Assembly (NCBI GenBank): GCA_002337925.1
Contig: DDHB01000031.1
Coordinates: 1-9,890, forward strand
Direction of reading: 5' to 3'
DNA: 9,890 nucleotides
DNA from: Sporomusaceae bacterium UBA1887
Lineage (GTDB): Bacteria > Bacillota > Negativicutes > Sporomusales > DSM-15969
This document shows, piece after piece, positions 1 through 6,572 of the stretch (position 1 is the first letter of the stretch; every line of letters starts with the position of its first letter). The position numbers and the translations under genes were made by a program. The notes beneath the pieces are model-generated. The model did no database searches and was not told where the DNA came from. It saw nothing but the letters and a program-made list of their open reading frames with translations.

Positions 1-32
1 CACCTTACAAATTTGTAAGGTGCCTTGCTTTT
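1..32 (+). terminator. Hairpin terminator of an upstream gene, left end cut by window
   Basis: Bases 1-22 form a perfect inverted repeat with CACCTTACAAA pairing to TTTGTAAGGTG, followed by CCTTGCTTTT. The right arm continues as GGTGCC, so the left arm probably begins with GGCACC just outside the window. The shape fits a rho-independent terminator for a gene ending to the left, although the T-run is imperfect. The outer arms resemble those of the terminator at 4470-4510. Confidence 0.55.
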
Positions 33-49
33 GGGTGCGATAAAATTTA

Positions 50-79
50 GTGGCAATTAAGAGAACTCAATCATATAAT
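50..79 (+). promoter_or_regulatory. Candidate sigma-70 promoter for the glycosyltransferase pair
   Basis: A perfect -10 hexamer TATAAT lies at 74-79. A weak -35 candidate GTGGCA lies at 50-55 with an 18-bp spacer and matches four of six consensus bases. It sits between the upstream terminator and the first glycosyltransferase start at 115, giving a leader of roughly 30 bases. The -10 is convincing; the -35 is weak and could be misplaced. Confidence 0.45.
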
Positions 80-100
80 ACATTATTGGAATTCGCTGGA

Positions 101-108
101 AAGAGGTG
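101..108 (+). promoter_or_regulatory. Ribosome binding site that decides the GTG-115 start
   Basis: AAGAGGTG lies six bases upstream of a GTG at 115. An upstream in-frame GTG at 106 lies inside this Shine-Dalgarno sequence and has no site of its own. Starting at 115 gives an N terminus (MISIIVITYN) that lines up with the paralogous downstream protein (MKTSIIIWTYN). Confidence 0.7.
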
Positions 109-114
109 CAATTC

Positions 115-2331
115 GTGATCAGCATTATTGTCATAACCTACAATAAACTGGAATATAGCAAGCTTTGCATTGACAGCATTCGCAAATATACGAAGCAGGG
201 AACTTATAATATTATTGTTATTGATAATTGTTCGACCGATGGAACAATAGCGTGGCTGCAAGAGCAGTCTGATCTTCGTGTAATACTAAATTCCTTAAAT
301 GTCGGTTTTCCCACAGCCTGTAATCAGGGAATGATTGCTGCCGGCGGAAATGACATCATGCTGTTAAATAATGATACGATTGTTACGCCAGGGTGGCTGG
401 ATAATCTGGAGAAGTGCCTCCTGAGCGCTGATGATATTGGGGCCGCCGGAGCCGTTACCAACAATTGCTCTAATTTCCAGACTATCCCCTGTAAGTACGA
501 CAGTATTAATCAAATGCTTAATTTTGCCCGACAGTTTAACCGCTCTGATCCCACTCTTTGGGAGAATAGGAAGCGGCTGGTTGCCTATTGTATGTTGATT
601 AAGGCAGAGGTAATTAAGAAAATTGGATTACTGGATGAAATTTTTACACCTGGAAACTATGAGGATGACGATTACAGCGTTCGCATACGCAATGCCGGTT
701 ATCGCCTGCTATTATGCCGCGATACCTTTGTTCATCATTTTGGCAGCATCTCTTTTGGTGCTCAATCGGCTCAGTTTACCTTGCTTTTACAAACAAATAA
801 GCAGAAATTCATTGATAAATGGGGATTTGGGCCTCACAGTACTCCATCATCCAACCGGATCGAAGACGAGGAATTAAAGCAGTGGTTTGCGTATGAACAC
901 AACTTTAACTATTACCGCCAATATATAGACAATGAGCGTTGTAAATTCAACGAACTGCTAGACCAGGCGGAATATGCTTTTTTAACTGGAGACTGCGAAA
1001 AAGCAATGACAGTGATCATGAATTCAGCCAATACTGCTCACCATTCGCATCCTGGCTTTTTGACTTCACCGCGACTGGAGCGTCTTCTGCGGAGAATTGC
1101 TGCGACCAGTGAGGTTCAGCCTGCTTTTCCTATGATAGCAGTACCCAAAGCTGCAGATAAACGAAATGTTTTACATATTCTTAGTCAGGGATATTCCGGA
1201 GGTGGGCACACCAAAACAGTGACAAATTGGATTCAAATGGATACCCGCTCGTCACACTCGATCCTCGTCACCTTAAATAGTGATACTACTCCTCCAGAAC
1301 TATCCACTGCTGCGATGGAGTCCGGAGGCTGGTATATTGCACTCGATAAGGTCGGCCTTTCTTTGGTTCAGCGGGCAAAACTAGTGCGGGACATGGCAAA
1401 TTCAGCGGCAGATATTGTTGTGCTTCATATTCATCCTCACGATCCGGTTGGAGCGGTAGCATTTGCTGCCGGCAGTAAGCCACCGGTTATATTTGTCAAT
1501 CATGCCTATCATGCTTTTTCGATCGGTATGACTTGTGCTGATATCGTGGTCGATCATGGAACTCCGGCCCAGCTGATTACCCAGACCATTAGAGGGATTG
1601 GCAAATCCAGCCGCTTGCCCCTGCCGATGGAAGCGCCACCGGAGCTTGAAGAGAAAAGAATTGCTAAAGAAAAGCTCGGAATTGATGAAAACGAGATCGT
1701 ATTCTTAACTACAGCAAAAGCATTCCGGTTAGCACTCTGCGGCGATTATAATTTCAAAAACTTGCTTAAGGAATTATGCGGTAAATATCCCAATACCACA
1801 TTTCTTGTTGCAGGTATTGCAGAATCAGGCGAGTGGGCGCAGTTAAAAAGTGAGTCCAATAATCGGATTAAAGCATTAGGGACAGTTGGTGATCTAAGGG
1901 TCTACCAGAGCGCGGCAGATATTTACCTTGATTCTCTTCCATTAGGGGCACCTGAAGATTCGCTGACGTCGGCGATTTTAGGAATCCCTGTAATCGGACT
2001 AAACGGAGTTATTGCCAGGCAGTTTGACAGTGAAATTGCATCCGCAAATTGCCAAACTCACTTTACTAACAGGGATGAGTTCTATACGGCTTTGGACCGG
2101 CTGGTAGCGGATGCCGATTATCGCCGCGAAACAGGGAGGAGATTACAAGTGGAAATCCTCCAAAATCATCATTTGGATTGGGCTAAGAGTCTGGAACAGC
2201 TATACTCTTCGCTTCCCAGCTCACATACGCTGTCAGATATACCGGTATTGGAAGAGAAGCCTGGTCAGAGCGACATTATCTGGTCCTATTTTCAGCATCA
2301 ATCCGGATTAATCCACTCCCGGTTTGGTTGA
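115..2331 (+). CDS. Bifunctional glycosyltransferase: GT2 domain fused to a GT-B-like domain
   Basis: Predicted 738-residue cytoplasmic enzyme. Residues 1-265 form a COG1216/rhamnosyltransferase-like GT2 (GT-A fold) domain. The N-terminal strand is SIIVITYN, the metal/nucleotide-sugar motif is NND at 85-87 (in LLNNDTIVTPGW), an acidic EDDDY is at 183-187, and HH is at 207-208. Residues 265-342 are a helical linker with a TPR-like pair. Residues 350-715 look like a GT-B glycosyltransferase: the segment starts with a glycine-rich loop (SGGGH at 361-365), and the late segment IYLDSLPLGAPEDSLTSA (603-620) followed by LGIPVIGL resembles the donor-binding half of GT41/SPINDLY-like enzymes more than GT4, because the GT4 catalytic Glu position is not Glu. 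There is no signal peptide or membrane segment. It is followed after 54 bp by a paralogous GT2 gene, probably in one transcript. Donor and acceptor sugars are unknown; surface or flagellin glycan assembly is inference. The C terminus may have been altered by a frameshift (see findings). Confidence 0.88.
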   Translation: MISIIVITYNKLEYSKLCIDSIRKYTKQGTYNIIVIDNCSTDGTIAWLQEQSDLRVILNSLNVGFPTACNQGMIAAGGNDIMLLNNDTIVTPGWLDNLEKCLLSADDIGAAGAVTNNCSNFQTIPCKYDSINQMLNFARQFNRSDPTLWENRKRLVAYCMLIKAEVIKKIGLLDEIFTPGNYEDDDYSVRIRNAGYRLLLCRDTFVHHFGSISFGAQSAQFTLLLQTNKQKFIDKWGFGPHSTPSSNRIEDEELKQWFAYEHNFNYYRQYIDNERCKFNELLDQAEYAFLTGDCEKAMTVIMNSANTAHHSHPGFLTSPRLERLLRRIAATSEVQPAFPMIAVPKAADKRNVLHILSQGYSGGGHTKTVTNWIQMDTRSSHSILVTLNSDTTPPELSTAAMESGGWYIALDKVGLSLVQRAKLVRDMANSAADIVVLHIHPHDPVGAVAFAAGSKPPVIFVNHAYHAFSIGMTCADIVVDHGTPAQLITQTIRGIGKSSRLPLPMEAPPELEEKRIAKEKLGIDENEIVFLTTAKAFRLALCGDYNFKNLLKELCGKYPNTTFLVAGIAESGEWAQLKSESNNRIKALGTVGDLRVYQSAADIYLDSLPLGAPEDSLTSAILGIPVIGLNGVIARQFDSEIASANCQTHFTNRDEFYTALDRLVADADYRRETGRRLQVEILQNHHLDWAKSLEQLYSSLPSSHTLSDIPVLEEKPGQSDIIWSYFQHQSGLIHSRFG

Positions 2332-2385
2332 AAATCTGGACTTACAGGCTGAGTATGGCGATAAGGCATAAAGTGAGAGGGAAAT

Positions 2386-4440
2386 ATGAAAACAAGCATA
2401 ATTATCTGGACCTATAATCAGTTATATTTTTTACAGCAGTGTATTGCAAGTATTCGCCTATACACTGCTTCCAACACTGTTGAAATTATTGTTATTGATG
2501 ACCATTCGACTGATGGCACGAACGAATGGCTTGGTAACCAGCCGGATATCCTCCGAATTTGTAATGAAGAGCCCAAGGGATATCCCGCAGGCTGTAATCA
2601 GGGATTGCAGCTGGCCTCCGGTGACAATCTGCTGCTATTGGATAATGATGTCGTTGTAACGCAAGGTTGGCTTGATAATTTGCTCCATTGTCTGTACAGC
2701 AACGAACAAATAGGGGCAGTAGCACCAGTTACAAACAACAGTGCCTATTACCAGTCTGTTGCGGTTACTTATCAGAATCTGGAGGAAATGCAGGCGCTTG
2801 CCCGCAACTATAACCGGCCTAATTCGCAGCTTTGGGAAGAGCGGATCAAGCTGGTTGGCTGTTGTATGCTCATAAAGCGAGCTGCAGTTGAGGCAGCAGG
2901 TGAGTTGGATGAAAACATGGAACCGGGATATCTTGCGGAAGAGGATTATTCCTTTCGTATCCGGTTTTGTGGATATAAGCTTTTGTTTTGCCGGGATACC
3001 TTTATCCACCATGCAGGAGCCGAGCATTTTACTAACAGGCCGGGCGGACATTATGAATTGCTAAATCAAAATTTAGAAAAGTTTGGTGCTAAATGGGGGT
3101 TTAATCTCACCTATTCCACATGGATTCGGCAGGATATCACGGGTATGCTGGAAAACCCAAAAACACAAGCCATTACAGTGTTGGAAATTGGCTGCGCTTG
3201 TGGAGCAACGCTGCTGAAAATTAAGAGTGATTATCCGCAGGCAAAGCTTTATGGCATTGAGCTGAATGAGCAAGCGGCGTTAAGCGCAAAGTTATTTGCC
3301 GATGTCATTGCGGCCGATATTGAAAAAACAACATTGCCCTACGAGGAAGAATACTTCGATTATGTGATTCTGGCAGATATTCTAGAACATTTGACTGATC
3401 CGTGGAGAGCACTGGAGAATATTCGGCCTCATTTAAAGCCTGGGGGGCAGATTTTGGCCAGTATTCCCAATGTTATGCATTTTAGCGTACTGCGGAATCT
3501 GCTGCAGGGTAGTTGGACTTATGAAGAAGCTGGAATTTTAGACAAAACCCATCTTCGTTTTTTTACCCTCAATGAAATAAAGAAACTGTTTACCAGTACC
3601 GGCTATCATGTTGGCAGCTACCGCCCGAATGTGGTTTATGAATCACCTGGCGATCAGGAATTTATCCGCAATCTGGCTGCCATTTCCGGCAATAGCCTGT
3701 TGCAGGAGCAATGCCGGGCTTATCAATATATTATTAAAGTCCGCAGGCCTGTTGGTGCTTGCCCCACTTTCCCCGCGCAGCGGATCTTGGATGACAGGAA
3801 AATTTGTTTTGTTATCTGCGAAGGGGACGAAGCAAATTTCCGGCAATGTCTTTCACATATAGAGGGACTTGAAATCCCCTCCGGCTACGAAGTGGAAGTA
3901 ATGAATGTCACGAATTGCGTTTCGATGGCTTCTGCCTACAACCGGGCAATCAGCCAATCAAACGCCAAATATAAAGTATACCTTCATCCGGATGTATGCA
4001 TCATTCATAAGATGCTGATACAAGATATGATCACAATTTTTGCTAACCCGCAAATTGGCATGCTGGGTGTTGTCGGCTGCTCCCAGCTTCCGGCTAACGG
4101 CATTTGGTGGGAAGCTGCCGATAAGTATGGTAAGGTGTATGACAGTCACTCAGGAGCAATGGGACTGGTTGCCTTTCAGGAGATTGAGCAGCCTTATCAG
4201 GAGGTTCAATGTGTTGACGGGCTGCTGATGATAACCCAGTATGATCTTCCTTGGCAGCAAGAGGTTTTTGCCGGATGGCATTTTTATGACCTGGCTCAGT
4301 GCCTGGAATGTATTCATGCCGGCTACAGCGTGGTAATTCCCCGGCAGCAGCAGCCGTGGTGTATACACAACTGCGGAGTTGTGAATGTAAGCAACGGTTA
4401 CGAAGATGACCGCAAGAGCTTTGTTGCAGCCTATTTATAG
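2386..4440 (+). CDS. Trifunctional glycan enzyme: GT2, SAM methyltransferase, StrF-like GT domain
   Basis: Predicted 684-residue cytoplasmic protein with an ATG start five bases after GAGAGG. Residues 1-245 are a GT2 domain paralogous to the preceding gene: SIIIWTYN start, DND at 86-88, EED at 185-187, HH at 208-209. Residues 262 to about 430 are a class I SAM methyltransferase of the Methyltransf_11/23 type: motif I VLEIGCACGA (265-274), acidic GIE ending at E292, the segment VILADILEHLTDPW, and LKPGG at 350-354. Residues 472 to the end resemble the StrF-like glycosyltransferase domain (Pfam Glyco_tranf_2_5), with KVYLHPDV at 530-537 where the family often has HQDV, then GMLGVVGC and a closing GYEDDRKSF. 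The arrangement suggests sugar addition coupled to O- or N-methylation of the glycan, possibly a capping step; this is inference. It is the last gene of the unit, with a terminator 30 bp after the stop. Confidence 0.9.
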   Translation: MKTSIIIWTYNQLYFLQQCIASIRLYTASNTVEIIVIDDHSTDGTNEWLGNQPDILRICNEEPKGYPAGCNQGLQLASGDNLLLLDNDVVVTQGWLDNLLHCLYSNEQIGAVAPVTNNSAYYQSVAVTYQNLEEMQALARNYNRPNSQLWEERIKLVGCCMLIKRAAVEAAGELDENMEPGYLAEEDYSFRIRFCGYKLLFCRDTFIHHAGAEHFTNRPGGHYELLNQNLEKFGAKWGFNLTYSTWIRQDITGMLENPKTQAITVLEIGCACGATLLKIKSDYPQAKLYGIELNEQAALSAKLFADVIAADIEKTTLPYEEEYFDYVILADILEHLTDPWRALENIRPHLKPGGQILASIPNVMHFSVLRNLLQGSWTYEEAGILDKTHLRFFTLNEIKKLFTSTGYHVGSYRPNVVYESPGDQEFIRNLAAISGNSLLQEQCRAYQYIIKVRRPVGACPTFPAQRILDDRKICFVICEGDEANFRQCLSHIEGLEIPSGYEVEVMNVTNCVSMASAYNRAISQSNAKYKVYLHPDVCIIHKMLIQDMITIFANPQIGMLGVVGCSQLPANGIWWEAADKYGKVYDSHSGAMGLVAFQEIEQPYQEVQCVDGLLMITQYDLPWQQEVFAGWHFYDLAQCLECIHAGYSVVIPRQQQPWCIHNCGVVNVSNGYEDDRKSFVAAYL

Positions 4441-4469
4441 GTTATGCAGCGAATAAACAGCAAAAAGCC

Positions 4470-4518
4470 AGGCACCTGTAAAATCCTCCGAGGCGGATTC
4501 ACAGGTGCCTTTATATTT
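4470..4518 (+). terminator. Rho-independent terminator of the glycosyltransferase unit
   Basis: AGGCACCTGT (4470-4479) pairs perfectly with ACAGGTGCCT (4501-4510). An inner AATCC/GGATT extension closes the hairpin, and TTATATTT follows. It lies about 30 bp after the stop of the tridomain gene and before the promoter of the next gene. A preceding A-run (AAAAAG) may let it work weakly in the other direction. Confidence 0.85.
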
Positions 4519-4524
4519 ATACAG

Positions 4525-4552
4525 TTCACATTTCCATTCAATATGCTATTAT
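4525..4552 (+). promoter_or_regulatory. Extended -10 promoter for the EamA transporter
   Basis: The -35 TTCACA (4525-4530) and -10 TATTAT (4547-4552) each match consensus at five of six bases, with a 16-bp spacer. TGC directly before the -10 makes it an extended -10. It lies between the preceding terminator and the transporter start, so the transporter is probably transcribed alone. No operator-like dyad was seen. Confidence 0.6.
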
Positions 4553-4587
4553 AGATAATAGGATTATTATGTTTGGAGTGCTGAATT

Positions 4588-5493
4588 TTGGATGAAACAG
4601 AGGAACGTCACCGCGCATTGAGTGCTTTAGTTTTAGTTGTTTTTCTTTGGGGAGTCAATTCTATATCTATTAAATATTTGACGCAGTTTTTTCCGCCGCT
4701 GGCGCTGGCACCAATCCGCCTTTCGCTAGCTGCTGTCTTTTTATTGCCCCTTGCCTTCTTCCGGCATGGCTGTCACAAAGTAACCCGCCAGGCCTGGCTT
4801 TCGATAACAGGAATTGCCGTATTGTCAATTTTTCTGCATCAAATTGCGCTCACCTATGGGATTAAGGCTACCAGCGCAACTCACTCGGTTATCATACTTG
4901 GTTCAAGTCCTTTATTTACAATCTTGCTGGCCAATGTGTTTTTTAAAGAAGCCTTTACGTTAGAAAAGTGCATGGGGATAGTGTTGGGAATGGGAGGCCT
5001 TTTTGCTGTTGTTTGCGGAAAGACCCAAGTAGGCGCAACTTTTGAAGGCGACTTGCTGGTTTTTGTTGCCATGATCACGTTTGTCTGGGGGTCTTTTTTT
5101 GTGAAACAGGCCACAATAACGGTTCCTCCGCTGGTTGTAACGGCATATAGCCATTGTCTGGGGGCGGCAGGGCTTATGCTGCTAGGACTCACTGTAAATC
5201 CGGTCTGGACGTATTCTCCGGAAAGTCTCTCAGTCAAGACATTAGCAGTCTTGCTGTTCTCCAGCTTTATCAGCACGGCAATAGGGGCGGTATTATGGAA
5301 TATGGGGATACAAAAAGTAGGCGCAACCACGGCATCTCTGTTCCAAAATGCCTCGCCTATTATCGGCGTATTTGCATCGGCATTTTTTCTGGGGGAACAA
5401 ATAAGCTGGCAGCACCTTGCCGCTCTGTCCCTGGTTCTGCTGGGAGTGGTTTTCGGCGCAGGGATGCTGAAGCTGCCGGTACGTTCTGCATAA
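4588..5493 (+). CDS. EamA-family (DMT superfamily) transporter
   Basis: Predicted 301-residue inner-membrane protein, the usual length for the ten-helix DMT/EamA family. It has two homologous EamA repeats, about residues 12-142 and 153-292. Visible hallmarks are LVVFLWGVNSISIKY in the first helix, PIRLSLAA, and SVIILGSSPLFTILLA followed by FFKEAFT in repeat one. Repeat two has LWNMGIQKVGATTASLFQ, then PIIGVFASAFFLGEQ. Family members export or exchange amino acids, nucleotide precursors or other small metabolites; the substrate here cannot be assigned. The start is a TTG with GGAG ten bases upstream; no ATG in this frame fits better, though a TTG at 4618 is possible. It has its own promoter and converges on the diguanylate cyclase gene, so no operon partner hints at its substrate. 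Confidence 0.9.
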   Translation: MDETEERHRALSALVLVVFLWGVNSISIKYLTQFFPPLALAPIRLSLAAVFLLPLAFFRHGCHKVTRQAWLSITGIAVLSIFLHQIALTYGIKATSATHSVIILGSSPLFTILLANVFFKEAFTLEKCMGIVLGMGGLFAVVCGKTQVGATFEGDLLVFVAMITFVWGSFFVKQATITVPPLVVTAYSHCLGAAGLMLLGLTVNPVWTYSPESLSVKTLAVLLFSSFISTAIGAVLWNMGIQKVGATTASLFQNASPIIGVFASAFFLGEQISWQHLAALSLVLLGVVFGAGMLKLPVRSA

Positions 5494-5507
5494 TACAGCA
5501 GTATTAT
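5490..5507. terminator. Small hairpin between convergent genes, containing both stop codons
   Basis: ATAATAC and GTATTAT form a perfect 7-bp stem around an AGCA loop. The left arm contains the TAA of the EamA gene (5491-5493) and the right arm contains the complement of the TAA of the GGDEF gene (5504-5506). The stem is AT-rich with no T-run on either side, so it would be at best a weak bidirectional terminator. Confidence 0.4.
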
Positions 5508-6409
5508 CCTACGGTAACACGATTACGTCCGGTACGTTTACTTTGATACATAAGTGTATCAGCACGACTTACTAAGGTTTCGAGAGTATCTACGGAGGTA
5601 GTAAGCGTTGCCCCTATTGATATTGTTACTTCGATGACATATCCGGTGGCTGAAATCCGAGTCTGCTGCACAAGCATTCTTAATTTGTTTGCTACCCGCG
5701 CCAGTACCGCAGTATTAAAAGTACCGGTTAATACAATCAACAGTTCTTCACCGCCCCAGCGTATGACATAGTCGCCTTCACGAATTGCACTTGCTAGTGT
5801 TTTGGATATGGTTTTAAGAACAACATCTCCAATATGATGTCCGTACACATCATTGACTGTTTTAAATTTATCAATATCTGCAAAGAGCACTGCCATGCTG
5901 CGGCCGCCTAACTGGTGCTCGGCAAGTTTAGCGTTAAGAATAATTTCGCCGTAGCGGCGCGTAAACAGCCCGGTGAGCTGATCAATGTTCGCTTTATCTT
6001 TTAACTGCTCCAGTTCGCGAAACAAGGTTTCATGGGGGGAGTTATCGACAAAAGCTTCAACAGCCCCCGAAATAGAGCCATCTTCTGCCCAAAGTGGAAA
6101 AATGCGAATCGATACCGGTATACGATAGCCCTTCTTATGCCGGAAAAACACGTTGAGTTCTCGTGTTAAGCCGTCCGAGAGAGTAAGTGAAACCGGACAC
6201 TGGTTTTCACATAAATTCTCACCATTCTGATCAGTATGAGCGAGCATGTTTGTACAGTGCATATTTGCGATTGCTTCGTCACTGGTATAGCCGGTGATGA
6301 TCTCTGCACTGCGATTCCAAAAAGTAACCCGTTTGTTTGTATCAAGGCAATAGACTCCATCAAAAAGGTTGTCTAATATATGTTTACAACTGCTGCTAGG
6401 TGAATACAT
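5504..6409 (-). CDS. PAS-GGDEF diguanylate cyclase
   Basis: Predicted 301-residue soluble signalling protein making cyclic di-GMP from two GTP. Residues 5-125 form a PAS sensor domain (ILDNLFDGVYCLDTN, then FWNRSAE). Residues 138-300 form a GGDEF domain: DQLTGLFTRR at 143-152, metal-binding FADIDKFK with D178, and active-site GGEEL at 219-223. An RxxD inhibitory site (R210-D213) sits exactly five residues before GGEEL, so product inhibition is expected. Catalytic residues look intact. There are no membrane segments, so it should sense a cytoplasmic signal. The PAS domain has a Cys/His group (C52, H58, C67, C71) that might bind a metal or respond to redox. The ATG is preceded by AGGGGTGG. It lies downstream of merR on the same strand but is separated by a strong terminator and has its own promoter candidate. 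Confidence 0.93.
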   Translation of the reverse strand: MYSPSSSCKHILDNLFDGVYCLDTNKRVTFWNRSAEIITGYTSDEAIANMHCTNMLAHTDQNGENLCENQCPVSLTLSDGLTRELNVFFRHKKGYRIPVSIRIFPLWAEDGSISGAVEAFVDNSPHETLFRELEQLKDKANIDQLTGLFTRRYGEIILNAKLAEHQLGGRSMAVLFADIDKFKTVNDVYGHHIGDVVLKTISKTLASAIREGDYVIRWGGEELLIVLTGTFNTAVLARVANKLRMLVQQTRISATGYVIEVTISIGATLTTSVDTLETLVSRADTLMYQSKRTGRNRVTVG

Positions 6410-6466
6410 GCTACCACCCCTCTAAATCAATCTGGTCTAGTAGGTTCCATCAGACAATACTCCTAT

Positions 6467-6495
6467 ATTATGGCAGATTACCAGAATTTTGAAAA
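6467..6495 (-). promoter_or_regulatory. Candidate promoter for the diguanylate cyclase
   Basis: On the minus strand, -35 TTTTCA (6490-6495) and -10 CATAAT (6467-6472) are separated by 17 bp, with TGC before the -10 as an extended element. The -10 matches five of six bases and the -35 four of six. It lies about 60 bp upstream of the cyclase start. A 14-bp palindrome overlaps its -35. Confidence 0.45.
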
Positions 6496-6505
6496 GTTAA
6501 CTTTT
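6492..6505. repeat. Perfect 14-bp palindrome, possible operator
   Basis: AAAAGTTAACTTTT reads identically on both strands and covers the -35 of the candidate diguanylate cyclase promoter, a position where a dimeric repressor would block RNA polymerase. In AT-rich intergenic DNA such a palindrome can also arise by chance, and no regulator is evident nearby that would bind it. Confidence 0.35.
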
Positions 6506-6531
6506 ACATACAGGAAAATAATATCGTTAAC

Positions 6532-6572
6532 AAAAAAGGCATTAGTCAAACGAGTTGACTAATGCCTTTTTT
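6532..6572 (-). terminator. Strong rho-independent terminator of the merR-type gene
   Basis: A perfect 18-bp inverted repeat (AAAAAAGGCATTAGTCAA and its complement) surrounds a five-base loop at 6550-6554. The hairpin starts within the stop codon of the regulator gene (6571-6573). On the minus strand it ends in TTTTTT, and because of the symmetry the + strand also ends in T6, so it is potentially bidirectional. It separates the regulator from the diguanylate cyclase gene. Confidence 0.9.

Noticed and set aside
106..114. GTG at 106 as start of the first glycosyltransferase
   Set aside because: It lies within the Shine-Dalgarno sequence serving GTG 115 and has no site of its own.
2635..3051. 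138-codon minus-strand open frame opposite the second GT2 gene
   Set aside because: The + strand encodes conserved GT2 motifs over the same bases; the minus-strand product has no recognisable domain.
4881..5330. 149-codon minus-strand open frame inside the EamA gene
   Set aside because: It lies wholly opposite a well-supported transporter gene, resembles no family I know, and has no separate promoter or start context.
5154..5546. 130-codon + strand frame across the end of the EamA gene
   Set aside because: It is an out-of-frame shadow of the transporter that crosses into the convergent cyclase gene; no motif is visible.
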